Source: Eikenella glucosivorans | GTDB lineage: Bacteria > Pseudomonadota > Gammaproteobacteria > Burkholderiales > Neisseriaceae | DNA length: 64,000 bases | Assembly (NCBI RefSeq): GCF_016025525.2 | Contig: NZ_JACSGR010000003.1 | Location: 186,001 to 250,000, forward strand | Direction of reading: 5' to 3' | In this document: piece by piece, positions 49,496-57,505 of the stretch | How positions within the stretch are numbered: the stretch's first letter is position 1 | Layout: each line of letters opens with the position of its first letter | Program-made: the position numbers and the translations under genes | The notes under the pieces: model-generated | Seen by the model: only the letters and a program-made list of their open reading frames with translations | Told to the model about the DNA's origin: nothing | The model's database searches: none

Positions 49496-49969
49496 ATGAA
49501 ACAGCCGTGTTTATTGACGATTTCGCCCGACTCGCTCATTTTGTTTGATAACGGCCGAGACAATTTCCTAAAAGAATTCCATCAAGCGTTTGCAGATGAT
49601 GCGATTGAGGGCGAATATGAAAACTTGTGGTATCTGCTCGGCACGGACGCATTCTTTGCCGTGCGCGAAAACCAGCTCGTTTTGCAGGATTGGGACGACA
49701 AAACCTACTTCTCCCTGCCGTTATCCGAGCCTTTAAATTTGGCCGATAATTGCGGCGTGATGTTGATTGATACGCCCGAGCCGGTGGACGCAGCAACGCT
49801 CCAAGCCGCATTCGGTAATGTGGCAGACGATAACGAAGCCCTGTCGCAAGCCCTGTTTGACTTTGAAGCGCAAAACGGCTGGAGCAAATACGATTGCCGG
49901 GCTTTATGCATCTGCCTGTTCAATAAAAGTGAACAAGAGCAAATGAAACAGAAATTTGATTTGGCATAA
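49496..49969 (+). CDS. Hypothetical protein, low-GC orphan
   Basis: 157 residues from the ATG at 49496 (a GTG lies one codon before). Acidic, with many Asp, Asn and Phe (DSLILFDNGRDNFLKEFHQAF, FEAQNGWSKYDCRALCICLF). No signal or membrane segment, no family recognised. More AT-rich than its neighbours. Size and acidity resemble immunity-type orphans such as the genes at 28,229 and 55,923, but no sequence similarity is obvious. Confidence 0.6.
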   Translation: MKQPCLLTISPDSLILFDNGRDNFLKEFHQAFADDAIEGEYENLWYLLGTDAFFAVRENQLVLQDWDDKTYFSLPLSEPLNLADNCGVMLIDTPEPVDAATLQAAFGNVADDNEALSQALFDFEAQNGWSKYDCRALCICLFNKSEQEQMKQKFDLA

Positions 49970-49974
49970 CTGCT

Positions 49975-50055
49975 TTCAGGTAGCCCAAACCCCGAAAAGG
50001 CTACCTGAAAACGATGTCTTGGCGCAGCCAAGGCTGAGTTTCTGCGAAGCTAAAA
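49975..50055. repeat. Inverted eikDUS pair joined to 57-bp dispersed repeat, copy 2
   Basis: TTCAGGTAGCC (49975-49985) and AGGCTACCTGAA (49998-50009) make a hairpin. The second arm continues into the repeat (49999-50055), reading GATGTCTTGGCGCAGCCAAG and ending CTGCGAAGCTAAAA, identical to the reverse complement of 43,915-43,971. Confidence 0.9.
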
Positions 50056-50093
50056 CCCCAAAACACTACACCAACCGATTAAGGATTTCCGCC

Positions 50094-51269
50094 ATGCTGT
50101 TTCCCCACCTTACCCGCCGCCGCTTCCTCAGCGCTTCCGCCACCGTGGCCGGTGCCGGCATTTTGCAGGCGTGCAGCGCGCCGGTGATGCCTGCCTCAGC
50201 CGGGCAAACCGCCGCGCCGGGCGGCCAAGCCCAACCGCGCCGCAACGGCGGCGGCACCGCCCTGCGCGTGGTGGCGCCCTCCGGTTTTGCACCGCGCCCC
50301 GAGCAGGCGCCGGCCGGCCGGCGCCGCCTGTATGACGCCGGTTTCACCATCACCAACCAGCAGGCGGTGGAGCGCCGCTATCAGCGTTTTGCCGGCACGG
50401 ATGCCGAGCGCATTGCCGATTTCCAAGACGTGGCCTCGGGCAAAGCGCCCACGCCGCAGGTGCTGATGGGCATGCGCGGCGGCTACGGCGCGGTGCGGAT
50501 TCTGCCGCATATCGACTGGGCCTCGCTCGGCGCGCGCATGCGGGAGCAGGGCACGCTGTTTTTCGGCTTCAGCGACGTGTGCGCTGTGCAGCTTGCCTTG
50601 CTGGCGCAGGGCAATATGTGCAGCTTCGCCGGCCCCATGCTGTATAGCGGCTTCGGCAAGGCTCAGCCATCGGTGTATGCCATGCAGGCCTTTATCGACG
50701 GCAGCACGCAGGCCGATTTGAGCATCCAGGTGTCCGACATTCAGGCAGATAACGTGCCCACCCTGCACGGCACCATGTGGGGCGGCAACCTCAGCGTGAT
50801 CGCTTCCCTGGCCGGCTCGGCCTATCTGCCGCAGCCCGAGGGCGGCATCCTCTTTCTCGAAGACGTGGGCGAGCAGCCCTACCGCCTCGAACGCATGCTG
50901 CAAACCCTGCATCTGGCCGGCATCCTCAAGCGGCAGCAGGCCATTGTGCTGGGCAACTTCCGCATGAGCAGCGCCCGCGACGTATACGACGGCGGCTACG
51001 ACCTCTCCAGCGTCATCCGCACCCTGCGCCGCATCAGCGGCATCCCCGTGCTCACCGGCTTCCCCTTCGGCCACATCAGCGATCTGGCCACCTTCCCGCT
51101 GGGCGTGCCCACCGCCATCCGCAGCAACGGCGCCGGCGGCTACACCGCCCGCTTCAGCGGCCATCCCACGCTCAACCCCGCCGCCCTCACGCTCAACAAC
51201 CTGCTGCCGCCCCCGCCCTCCTTCGACAACCCCGCCCCGGTGGAAGACAACAGCGAAGCCGGCGAATAG
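50094..51269 (+). CDS. LD-carboxypeptidase (S66 family), exported lipoprotein
   Basis: 391 residues. N-terminus TRRRFLSASATVAGAGILQAC combines a twin-arginine-like start with a lipobox, so it is likely exported and anchored. The S66 core has ALRVVAPSGF, MRGGYGAVRIL, LFFGFSDVCAVQLAL (nucleophile Ser) and ends in TGFPFGHISDLATFPLGVP with the catalytic His. LD-carboxypeptidases trim the terminal D-Ala from tetrapeptide muropeptides in peptidoglycan recycling or remodelling. The C-terminus is Pro/Glu-rich. Confidence 0.87.
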   Translation: MLFPHLTRRRFLSASATVAGAGILQACSAPVMPASAGQTAAPGGQAQPRRNGGGTALRVVAPSGFAPRPEQAPAGRRRLYDAGFTITNQQAVERRYQRFAGTDAERIADFQDVASGKAPTPQVLMGMRGGYGAVRILPHIDWASLGARMREQGTLFFGFSDVCAVQLALLAQGNMCSFAGPMLYSGFGKAQPSVYAMQAFIDGSTQADLSIQVSDIQADNVPTLHGTMWGGNLSVIASLAGSAYLPQPEGGILFLEDVGEQPYRLERMLQTLHLAGILKRQQAIVLGNFRMSSARDVYDGGYDLSSVIRTLRRISGIPVLTGFPFGHISDLATFPLGVPTAIRSNGAGGYTARFSGHPTLNPAALTLNNLLPPPPSFDNPAPVEDNSEAGE

Positions 51270-51282
51270 CCGCCGCCGTATT

Positions 51283-51319
51283 TTCAGGTAGCCCGATTTG
51301 CCGGAAAAGGCTACCTGAA
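51283..51319. terminator. Inverted eikDUS pair after LD-carboxypeptidase gene
   Basis: TTCAGGTAGCC, 14-base loop, AGGCTACCTGAA. Confidence 0.75.
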
Positions 51320-51442
51320 AAAGGTGCTTCAATGCCGTTCAAATGCCGTACAGCAGCGTTTCTGCGGAGCCAACGCATTATCTTGTGCCGGCGCCGTTCG
51401 CCCCCATATCGCGCCCAGGCTACCTGAAACCCCATTCCCACC

Positions 51443-52090
51443 ATGACCCGCAAAAAACCCGACGCCTTCGCCCGCCTCACCCAAGCGCTGGAAATCCTGC
51501 CCAACGTCGGCCCCAAATCCGCCCGCCGCATGGCCTACGAGCTCCTGCGCCACAAGCGCGACGGCGCCGCCGAACTGGCCGCCGCCCTCCAGCACGCCCT
51601 CACCGCCGTGCAGCACTGCCGCCTGTGCAACACCTTCTGCGAAGGCGAACTGTGCGCCATCTGCGCCGACCCCGCGCGCGATCCGCACCGCCTGATGATT
51701 GTGCACCTGCCCGCCGACGTGGCCGGCATGGAGGCCGCCCATTGCCACGACGGCCTGTATTTCGTGCTCATGGGGCAGGTGAGCCCGGCGCAGGGCATGG
51801 ATTTGCAGCACATCGCGCTCGACAAATTGGTGGCGCGCTTGCAGGAGGGCGAGGTGGAAGAAGTGATCATCGCCACCGCCTTCACGCCCGAAGGCAACGC
51901 CACCGCCTATGTGCTGGCCGAGTTCTTCAAAAACCTGCCCTACCGCGTGAGCCGTCTGGCGCAGGGCATGCCGCTGGGCAGCGAGCTGGAGTACATCGAC
52001 GCCGGCACGCTGGCGCAGTCGGTGTATGAGCGGCGGCTGGTGAAAGAATCCGACGGCTCGGCGGCCGAAACGCAAACCAAGCCTGAGTGA
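51443..52090 (+). CDS. recR: Recombination mediator protein RecR
   Basis: 215 residues. HhH motif LEILPNVGPKSARRMAYELL (17-36), zinc finger with Cys 59, 62, 71 and 74 (CRLCNTFCEGELCAIC), then a Toprim domain (RLMIVHLPADVAGME, EVIIATAFTPEGNATAYVLAEF) and Walker-like C-terminus. With RecO and RecF it loads RecA on gapped DNA. In natural transformants such as Neisseria it also affects recombination of incoming DNA. C-terminal tail of about 15 residues is longer than usual. Confidence 0.95.
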   Translation: MTRKKPDAFARLTQALEILPNVGPKSARRMAYELLRHKRDGAAELAAALQHALTAVQHCRLCNTFCEGELCAICADPARDPHRLMIVHLPADVAGMEAAHCHDGLYFVLMGQVSPAQGMDLQHIALDKLVARLQEGEVEEVIIATAFTPEGNATAYVLAEFFKNLPYRVSRLAQGMPLGSELEYIDAGTLAQSVYERRLVKESDGSAAETQTKPE

Positions 52091-52094
52091 TATT

Positions 52095-52139
52095 TTCAGG
52101 TAGCCTCCGGCAGCCGCACCAAAGCACAGGCTACCTGAA
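52095..52139. terminator. Inverted eikDUS pair after recR
   Basis: TTCAGGTAGCCT, loop of 21 bases, AGGCTACCTGAA. Confidence 0.75.
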
Positions 52140-52251
52140 AAATCCAAACATCCATGCTGACTGCGCAAAAACGTTGCCGCGCCGCATTTAAACGGCATTG
52201 AAGCGCCTGTTTCAGGTAGCCCCACCCCGATCCCCCACACAACGGAACACC

Positions 52252-53319
52252 ATGCTCCCCGCCAAACACACCCACTCCGCCCACCGCACCGCCTCCTACA
52301 TCTTGATGGGAATCGCGCTGCTGGTGGCCCTCTATTTCCGTTTCCTGCCGCTGCTGCTTTCGGTGGTCATCACCTACATGGTCATCAACCAAACCAACGG
52401 CCTGATCCTGTGGATACGCCACCGCCTGCTGCCGCACGACACCTTCCTGCACCGCTCGCTCAACGTGCGCAACATCAACCTCGTGTCGGCCACGCTCACC
52501 ATCGGCCTGGTGCTGCTGGCCATCGTGCTGATGGCGCTGGGCGTGTACCGCCTGATCCACGGCGGGCACATCAGCGTGATGCTGGGCAAGCTGGCGGAAA
52601 TCCTGGCCGACACCAAACACAACAGCGAGCTGCCGCCCGCCATCCTGAATATGCTGCCGGAGAACCTGGCCGAAATCAAAACCGCCGCCGCCGAGCTGAT
52701 TACCGAATACGGCGCCACGCTCACCCGCATCAGCCGCAACAGCTTCACTTCCTTCATCTATGTGATCATCGGCGTGATCATCGGCGCACTGCTCAGCTTC
52801 CACCGCCTGAATATGCGGCACAAACGCCATCAAATGCCCGCGTTTAAGGCCGAGCTGGTGCGCCGCGTGGTGAATTTCCAGCACAGCTTCGAGCGCGTGT
52901 TTATTGCGCAGGTGAAGATTTCGCTGATCGATACGGCGGTAACGGCGGTGTATCTGTATCTGCTGCTGCCGCTCTTCGGCGTGGCGCTGCCTTTCCGGCT
53001 CACGGTGCTGGTGATTGCCTTCGTGGTGGGGCTGATTCCGGTGGCGGGCAACCTGATTTCCAACACGGTCATCATCATCCTGAGCCTGGGCGCGTCGCTG
53101 TATGTGGCGCTGGCTTCGCTGGTGTTTTTGGTGGTGGTGCACAAGCTGGAGTATTTTTTAAACGCGAAAATCATCGGCTCGGAAATCGAATCGAGCGCGT
53201 GGGAGCTGCTGGTGGTGATGGTGGTGTTCGAGCGGATTTTCGGCATCGGCGGCATCATCATCGCGCCGGTGTATTATGCTTATTTGAAAAACGAGCTGAA
53301 ACAGCGCGGGCTGATTTGA
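52252..53319 (+). CDS. AI-2E family transporter (PerM-like)
   Basis: 355 residues from the ATG at 52252. About seven or eight membrane helices; a pair at the N-terminus (ILMGIALLVALYFRFLPLLLSVVITYMVIN), a soluble middle section (about 100-160), and the family C-terminal block VIAFVVGLIPVAGNLISNTVIIILSLG with LVVVHKLEYFLNAKIIGSEIESSAWELLVVMVVFERIFGIGGIIIAPVYYAYLK. AI-2E proteins export small signals or ions (TqsA, PerM, sodium/proton antiport); the substrate here is open. Confidence 0.88.
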   Translation: MLPAKHTHSAHRTASYILMGIALLVALYFRFLPLLLSVVITYMVINQTNGLILWIRHRLLPHDTFLHRSLNVRNINLVSATLTIGLVLLAIVLMALGVYRLIHGGHISVMLGKLAEILADTKHNSELPPAILNMLPENLAEIKTAAAELITEYGATLTRISRNSFTSFIYVIIGVIIGALLSFHRLNMRHKRHQMPAFKAELVRRVVNFQHSFERVFIAQVKISLIDTAVTAVYLYLLLPLFGVALPFRLTVLVIAFVVGLIPVAGNLISNTVIIILSLGASLYVALASLVFLVVVHKLEYFLNAKIIGSEIESSAWELLVVMVVFERIFGIGGIIIAPVYYAYLKNELKQRGLI

Positions 53320-53337
53320 GGAGTGGTAATGCCAAAC

Positions 53338-53365
53338 AGGCTACCTGAAAATTTTCAGGTAGCCT
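53338..53365. terminator. Inverted eikDUS pair after AI-2E transporter gene
   Basis: AGGCTACCTGAAAATTTTCAGGTAGCCT, uninterrupted palindrome with a T run on the plus strand; written here as two 12-mers around a four-base centre. Confidence 0.85.
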
Positions 53366-53401
53366 GTTTTAACAAAATAAACAGCCATTTTTATTTAGTT
53401 A

Positions 53402-53665
53402 TTATTTCTGACAGCGAACAACCATGTGGATATGGTTAATATCATTTCTTGAAGAATTTTTGATTGCATAACCAGTAGGACATACCTCCTGGGCCTTATC
53501 CATTGCATATTTTTCACACCATGCACCACAGAAAGAACCGTCAATACTAATCAAATTTCCGTTTTTTTCGTCTGCTTCAATAACACTGGAAGAAATTGAA
53601 GGGAGACGAACAACGCAGGCTTGAAGAAATAAAGCAGCTAAGATGCATAGTGCTAATTTTTTCAT
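53402..53665 (-). CDS. Small lipoprotein with conserved-looking cysteines
   Basis: 87 residues, start MKKLALCILAALFLQAC with lipobox LFLQAC; AGGAAATAA site. Mature part of about 70 residues contains four further Cys (SFCGAWCEKYAMDKAQEVCPTGYAI, MVVRCQK), suggesting two disulfides in the periplasm. Family not recognised. The gene and its upstream 130 bases are strongly AT-rich compared with flanking genes, pointing to recent acquisition. Confidence 0.65.
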   Translation of the reverse strand: MKKLALCILAALFLQACVVRLPSISSSVIEADEKNGNLISIDGSFCGAWCEKYAMDKAQEVCPTGYAIKNSSRNDINHIHMVVRCQK

Positions 53666-53846
53666 TTTTATTTCCTTAAATATTAAAGTATGAAGAAATT
53701 CAAATAAAAGTAAAATTTTGCAATCGCATTATATCAACTTCAATGACCTTACAACAGATAGACAGAAAAATTTAATCTAGAAGTACCTAAAGTTTTCAGG
53801 CAGCCTCTGCGGTATAATGCCGCATTATTTCCATCCGAGCCGAACC

Positions 53847-54281
53847 GTGAGCTTCTTCGAGCGTTTTATCCATTCCCTGTTGTTTGAAACCGGCGCGGTG
53901 CTGATTTCCGCGATTGCCGTGCTGCTGTTCGGACATTCGCAGGCCGGCACGGCATTCGGCATGAGTGTGGCAGTGTCGGTAACGGCGATGGTGTGGAATT
54001 TCGTGTTCAACTGGGGTTTCGACAAAATCTTCACCGGCCGGCGCGAGCGGCGAAGCTGGGGCGTGCGCATGCTGCAAACCGGCGCGTTTGAAGGCGGGCT
54101 GCTGTTTTTCACCACGCCGCTGATTGCCTGGTTTCTGCAAATCGGGTTGTGGCCGGCGCTGCTCACCGACCTCGGCCTCACCCTGCTCATCGTGCTCTAT
54201 TCCCTGGCCTACAACTGGGCCTTCGACCACCTGCGCGCCCACCTGCTGGCGCGGCGCGGCCGCGTTTCCGGGGCACATTAG
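53847..54281 (+). CDS. PACE family efflux transporter
   Basis: 144 residues from GTG 53847 (VSFFERFIHSLLFETGAVLIS); the upstream in-frame ATG 53817 overlaps a TATAAT box (53813-53818) and is unlikely. Two tandem BTP (bacterial transmembrane pair) units give four helices; signatures are RFIHSLLFE, AMVWNFVFNWGFDKIF and the second-half echo AYNWAFDHLR. PACE proteins such as AceI export chlorhexidine, acriflavine and short diamines by proton exchange. A simDUS-type sequence lies just upstream (53795-53806). Confidence 0.88.
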   Translation: MSFFERFIHSLLFETGAVLISAIAVLLFGHSQAGTAFGMSVAVSVTAMVWNFVFNWGFDKIFTGRRERRSWGVRMLQTGAFEGGLLFFTTPLIAWFLQIGLWPALLTDLGLTLLIVLYSLAYNWAFDHLRAHLLARRGRVSGAH

Positions 54282-54329
54282 GTTTTGCAAAACCGTCGGA
54301 TAGAGTAAAATCGAGCCCACATTCCCAAC

Positions 54330-54368
54330 AGGCTACCTGAAAAATCAAAAACCCATTTTCAGGTAGCC
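54330..54368. terminator. Inverted eikDUS pair upstream of rsmG
   Basis: AGGCTACCTGAAAAAT and TTTTCAGGTAGCC with a 16-base loop, terminating the PACE gene. Confidence 0.75.
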
Positions 54369-54387
54369 CTAATCTTTCGCAATCATT

Positions 54388-55011
54388 ATGGACAACAAAC
54401 AAAAACTGCAAGAAGGCCTCGCCGAGCTCGGTCTCAGCCTCAACACCGCCCAGCAGCTCCTGCTGCTCGAATATGCCTCGCTGCTGCAAAAGTGGAACCG
54501 CGTGTACAACCTCACCGCCCTGCGCCGCGACGACAAAATCATCAGCCACCACATCCTCGACAGCCTCACCCTGCTGCCCTATGTGCAAGAGGCAAAAACC
54601 CTGATGGACGTGGGCTCCGGCGGCGGCATGCCCGGCATTCCCACCGCCATCTGCCGCCCCGACCTGCACATTACCCTGCTCGATTCCAACACCAAAAAAA
54701 CCGCCTTTTTGCAGCAAACCGTGATCGAGCTTGGTCTCTCCAACGTCACCGTGGCTTCCGGCCGCGTGGAAACCATCTACGACAAAAAAGTCGACGTGGT
54801 GACCAGCCGCGCCTTCGCCGAACTGGCCGATTTCGTCGCCCTCACCAAACACCTGCTCAACGAACACGGCTACTGGGCCGCCATGAAAGGCGTGTACCCC
54901 TACGAAGAAATCGCCCAGCTGCCCGCCGACATCGAAGTGGTGACCGCCGACAAACTCAACGTGCCCATGCTCGATGCCGAGCGGCACATGGTGATCATGC
55001 GGCAGAAATAG
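54388..55011 (+). CDS. rsmG: 16S rRNA (guanine527-N7)-methyltransferase
   Basis: 207 residues, usual length. LLLEYASLLQKWNRVYNLTALR and HHILDSLTLLPYV precede the SAM motif LMDVGSGGGMPGIPTAI (about 73-89), then VTSRAFAELADFVALTKHLL. Methylates G527 of 16S rRNA; its loss gives low-level streptomycin resistance. It lies directly before parA, a common gene order near replication origins (rsmG-parA-parB). Confidence 0.96.
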   Translation: MDNKQKLQEGLAELGLSLNTAQQLLLLEYASLLQKWNRVYNLTALRRDDKIISHHILDSLTLLPYVQEAKTLMDVGSGGGMPGIPTAICRPDLHITLLDSNTKKTAFLQQTVIELGLSNVTVASGRVETIYDKKVDVVTSRAFAELADFVALTKHLLNEHGYWAAMKGVYPYEEIAQLPADIEVVTADKLNVPMLDAERHMVIMRQK

Positions 55012-55072
55012 CCTCGTGCCGGAGTAAAAAGGCTACCTGAAAAACTTCCCTCCACCGCAGAAAGGCCGACCG

Positions 55073-55849
55073 ATGAGCGCCACCGTAATCGCCATTGCCA
55101 ACCAAAAAGGCGGCGTGGGCAAAACCACCACCGCCGTCAATCTGGCCGCCTCCCTGGCCAGCCGCAAACAGCGCGTGCTGCTGATCGACCTCGACCCGCA
55201 AGGCAATGCCAGCACCGGCAGCGGCATCGACAAAGGCAGCCTGCAAGCCGGCACCTACCAAGTCTTGCTCGAGCAAATCCCCTCCGCCGAAGCCCGCCTC
55301 AGAAGCCCGTACGGGCACTACGACATCCTCGCCGCCAACCGCTCGCTGGCCGGCGCCGAAGTCGAGCTGATTCAGGAAATCGCCCGCGAAATGCGCCTCA
55401 AAACCGCCCTCCGGCCGCTCATTCCCGAATACGACTATATCCTCATCGACTGCCCGCCCACCCTCACCCTGCTCACCCTCAACGGCCTCGTGGCCGCCGA
55501 CCGCCTCATCGTGCCCATGGTGTGCGAATATTACGCCCTCGAAGGCATTTCCGACCTCATCGCCACCGTGCGCAAAATCCGAAAAGCCATCAACCCCAAG
55601 CTCGACATCCTCGGCATCGCCCGCACCATGTACAACACCCAGAGCCGCCTCTCGCTGGAAGTGAGCGACCAACTGGAAAAACACTTCTCCCGCCTCGTGT
55701 TCCGTACCATCATCCCGCGCAACGTGCGCCTGGCCGAAGCCCCCAGCTACGGCATGCCCGCCTTGGCCTACGACCCCAAAGCCAAAGGCACCCAGGCCTA
55801 TCTGGAGCTCGCCGACGAAGTGCTCGAGCGCTGCCGTCAACCTGCTTAG
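55073..55849 (+). CDS. parA: ParA/Soj family chromosome partitioning ATPase
   Basis: 258 residues. Deviant Walker A IANQKGGVGKTTTAVNLAA (8-26) with Lys 12 and Lys 18, LLIDLDPQGNASTGSG, and DYILIDCPPTLTLLTLNGL. Dimerises with ATP on DNA and moves ParB-parS complexes. The start follows rsmG by 61 bases including one uptake sequence. The expected parB is not directly downstream: an eikDUS hairpin and a minus-strand orphan gene occur instead. Confidence 0.95.
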   Translation: MSATVIAIANQKGGVGKTTTAVNLAASLASRKQRVLLIDLDPQGNASTGSGIDKGSLQAGTYQVLLEQIPSAEARLRSPYGHYDILAANRSLAGAEVELIQEIAREMRLKTALRPLIPEYDYILIDCPPTLTLLTLNGLVAADRLIVPMVCEYYALEGISDLIATVRKIRKAINPKLDILGIARTMYNTQSRLSLEVSDQLEKHFSRLVFRTIIPRNVRLAEAPSYGMPALAYDPKAKGTQAYLELADEVLERCRQPA

Positions 55850-55874
55850 ACCGCCAGCCCTCCCAATGCAAAAC

Positions 55875-55901
55875 AGGCTACCTGAAATTTTCAGGTAGCC
55901 T
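55875..55901. terminator. Inverted eikDUS pair after parA
   Basis: AGGCTACCTGAA-ATT-TTCAGGTAGCCT, a nearly perfect palindrome shared by convergent genes. Confidence 0.85.
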
Positions 55902-55922
55902 GTTATCGCTTATGCTTATGTG

Positions 55923-56417
55923 CTAAAGCGGGAAAATCGGATATTTTTGATTAAACAGCCAGTTGCTGCTTCGACAAATCTGCCTAAGCGTTTGCTCTTT
56001 CCCGGCAATCAGCAGATTGTATCCGGCAGACCAAGGTTTGATAATCATCAGTTGGCTTCCATCAAATAATAGGCTGTTCCATAAGGTGTATTCTTGGGAG
56101 GGAGACAGTATTTCCTCCCAGTCTTCCTGGCAGTTGCGGAAAGTGTGAACGGGAAAATCAAAAGCGTTGTTTGGCTTAAATAGCTGGTCTAAATCCAAAC
56201 AGAACAAATGTTTAATTTCTATTAGCTCGGTAATCTCCTGTATTTCTCCGTCTTCTAACATGGAGTCGTCAATGGCTGCGTAAATCCAGCCTTTTTGTGT
56301 CAGGGCGGCGGTATTGAAATCGTGTTCAAGTGTAGCCTCATCAAATTTCAGGTAGCCTTTTAATTCATGCCCGTCTTGTTCACGATACAGGCTGAGGAAG
56401 TTGTTGGTAATAATCAT
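55923..56417 (-). CDS. Hypothetical protein, low-GC orphan
   Basis: 164 residues, acidic, no signal or membrane segment. Sequence shows LYREQDGHELKGYLKFDEATL, where GYLKF is encoded by an uptake-sequence variant, and DDSMLEDGEIQEITELIEIKHLFCLDLDQLF. Family not recognised. More AT-rich than neighbours and inserted where parB would be expected. Start has AAAGGCTTCAAG upstream, only a weak site. Confidence 0.6.
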   Translation of the reverse strand: MIITNNFLSLYREQDGHELKGYLKFDEATLEHDFNTAALTQKGWIYAAIDDSMLEDGEIQEITELIEIKHLFCLDLDQLFKPNNAFDFPVHTFRNCQEDWEEILSPSQEYTLWNSLLFDGSQLMIIKPWSAGYNLLIAGKEQTLRQICRSSNWLFNQKYPIFPL

Positions 56418-56529
56418 CTTGAAGCCTTTCCATTTGTTTTTCAGGTAGCTTTTGTCTGGCAGCAGGCTACCTGAAAAATAAACATGCCGTTATCATACAT
56501 CAACGCGCTGCCCAAGCCGCCGCGCAAAA

Positions 56530-56556
56530 CAAAATCCGGTATGCAAGATACCGGAT
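56530..56556 (-). terminator. Terminator of 6S RNA
   Basis: AAATCCGGTAT-GCAAG-ATACCGGATTT. On the minus strand it is followed by TTGTTTTG, directly after the 6S RNA. Confidence 0.8.
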
Positions 56557-56561
56557 TTGTT

Positions 56562-56740
56562 ATGGGGAAACCCCGCGAGTGCCGTTGGGCTGGATTCGCT
56601 TGAACCTTGAGTCAAGGTTGGCCACTTCCGGCAGTTTCGGGTACGTCCGCGAGGAACGCGCGCGCCCACCGCACAATCTGCAGCCTGAAGCGATGTTATT
56701 GGTTCAAAGGAATGGTATGCCTTCGCGAACACCGCAGGGT
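56562..56740 (-). ncRNA. ssrS: 6S RNA
   Basis: On the minus strand the segment starts CCCTGCGGTGTTCGCGAAGG and ends GGCACTCGCGGGGTTTCCCC, whose ends pair. The 3' half contains CCTTGACTCAAGGTTCAAG, closely like the conserved 6S element. Length (~180) and position immediately after zapA match the conserved zapA-ssrS order of beta- and gammaproteobacteria. 6S RNA mimics an open promoter and sequesters sigma-70 RNA polymerase in stationary phase. Boundaries are accurate to a few bases. Confidence 0.88.
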
Positions 56741-56747
56741 TAAAAGA

Positions 56748-56776
56748 ATGATAGCCAAGTTATTTTTCTAATTCAA
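56748..56776 (-). promoter_or_regulatory. Promoter of 6S RNA inside zapA 3' end
   Basis: Minus strand TTGAAT (56771-56776), 17-base spacer, TATCAT (56748-56753). The start of 6S RNA follows about 8 bases later. Confidence 0.65.
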
Positions 56777-57056
56777 GTGCTTTATCGCAACTCTCTATTA
56801 TGGTGCTTATTCTACGCTCAATTTCACCGATTGCCAAACCGTCTTTCGCGCTCATTTTGAGCAAATCGTGGGTGAGGTTCAGAGCGGCCATGATGACGAT
56901 TTTATCGGTTTCCACGATCCGGCCGGAAGACTGGATCACGCCGATTTTCTGGTTCAGCATGTGCACCGCCTGCAACAGGGTTTCTTTTTCGCTGTTTGGT
57001 GTGCCGATGTTGAACTGACGGCCCAAAATATCCACGTTTACTTGTTCGATGCTCAT
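56760..57056 (-). CDS. zapA: Cell division protein ZapA
   Basis: 98 residues. N-terminal MSIEQVNVDILGRQFNIGTPNSEKETLLQAVHMLNQKI, ETDKIVIMAALNLTHDLLK, then a C-terminal coiled coil (residues 70-98). ZapA bundles FtsZ filaments. It starts inside the end of the upstream coiled-coil gene (ATGA-type four-base overlap), and 6S RNA follows. This zapB-like / zapA / ssrS order supports each call. Confidence 0.93.
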   Translation of the reverse strand: MSIEQVNVDILGRQFNIGTPNSEKETLLQAVHMLNQKIGVIQSSGRIVETDKIVIMAALNLTHDLLKMSAKDGLAIGEIERRISTIIESCDKALELEK

Positions 57057-57388
57057 GCTGCCTGCTCCTCTTGGGCGGGTACGGGAAGCCGGTCGAGCAG
57101 GGCGCGGATGCCCTCGGCGCTTTCCGCCAGCAGCTTGCGGTAGGCGGCGTTTTCCTGTTGCAGGGCTTCGATTTGGCTGGTGAGCTCGCGCTCCATGCGC
57201 GCCATGCGTTCGCTGTAGGCCAGTTGCAGGCCGTCCACCGTGGCGCGGTGGTCGTGCCGCTGTTTCTGCCAGGCGGCATCCATTTCGCCGATTTTTTTGT
57301 GCAGCGCCTGTTTTTCGCGCACGGCGGCCTGGTATCTGCCCACCAGGGTTTCAATGGAGGTTTGCAAGTGCTCTAATTGGCTGTTCAT
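57053..57388 (-). CDS. Coiled-coil protein upstream of zapA (ZapB-like)
   Basis: 111 residues, almost entirely heptad-patterned helix (LEHLQTSIETLVGRYQAAVREKQALHKKIGEMD, MERELTSQIEALQQENAAYRKLLAESAEGIRALLDRLP). Its final bases overlap the zapA start, so the two are coupled. Small coiled-coil genes of this kind just before zapA are common in betaproteobacteria and correspond to the ZapB-like/TIGR02449 group. A role in Z-ring organisation is inferred from this. Confidence 0.75.
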   Translation of the reverse strand: MNSQLEHLQTSIETLVGRYQAAVREKQALHKKIGEMDAAWQKQRHDHRATVDGLQLAYSERMARMERELTSQIEALQQENAAYRKLLAESAEGIRALLDRLPVPAQEEQAA

Positions 57389-57505
57389 GAATCTGCCTTT
57401 TGGTCAATCTCGGGCGGCGGTGCGGCATGCGCCCGAGTGGAATCGTCTGCCCGCATTATACTGAAACTTGTGCCGCACGGAACCGATGGCCGGCAATTTT
57501 ACGCG

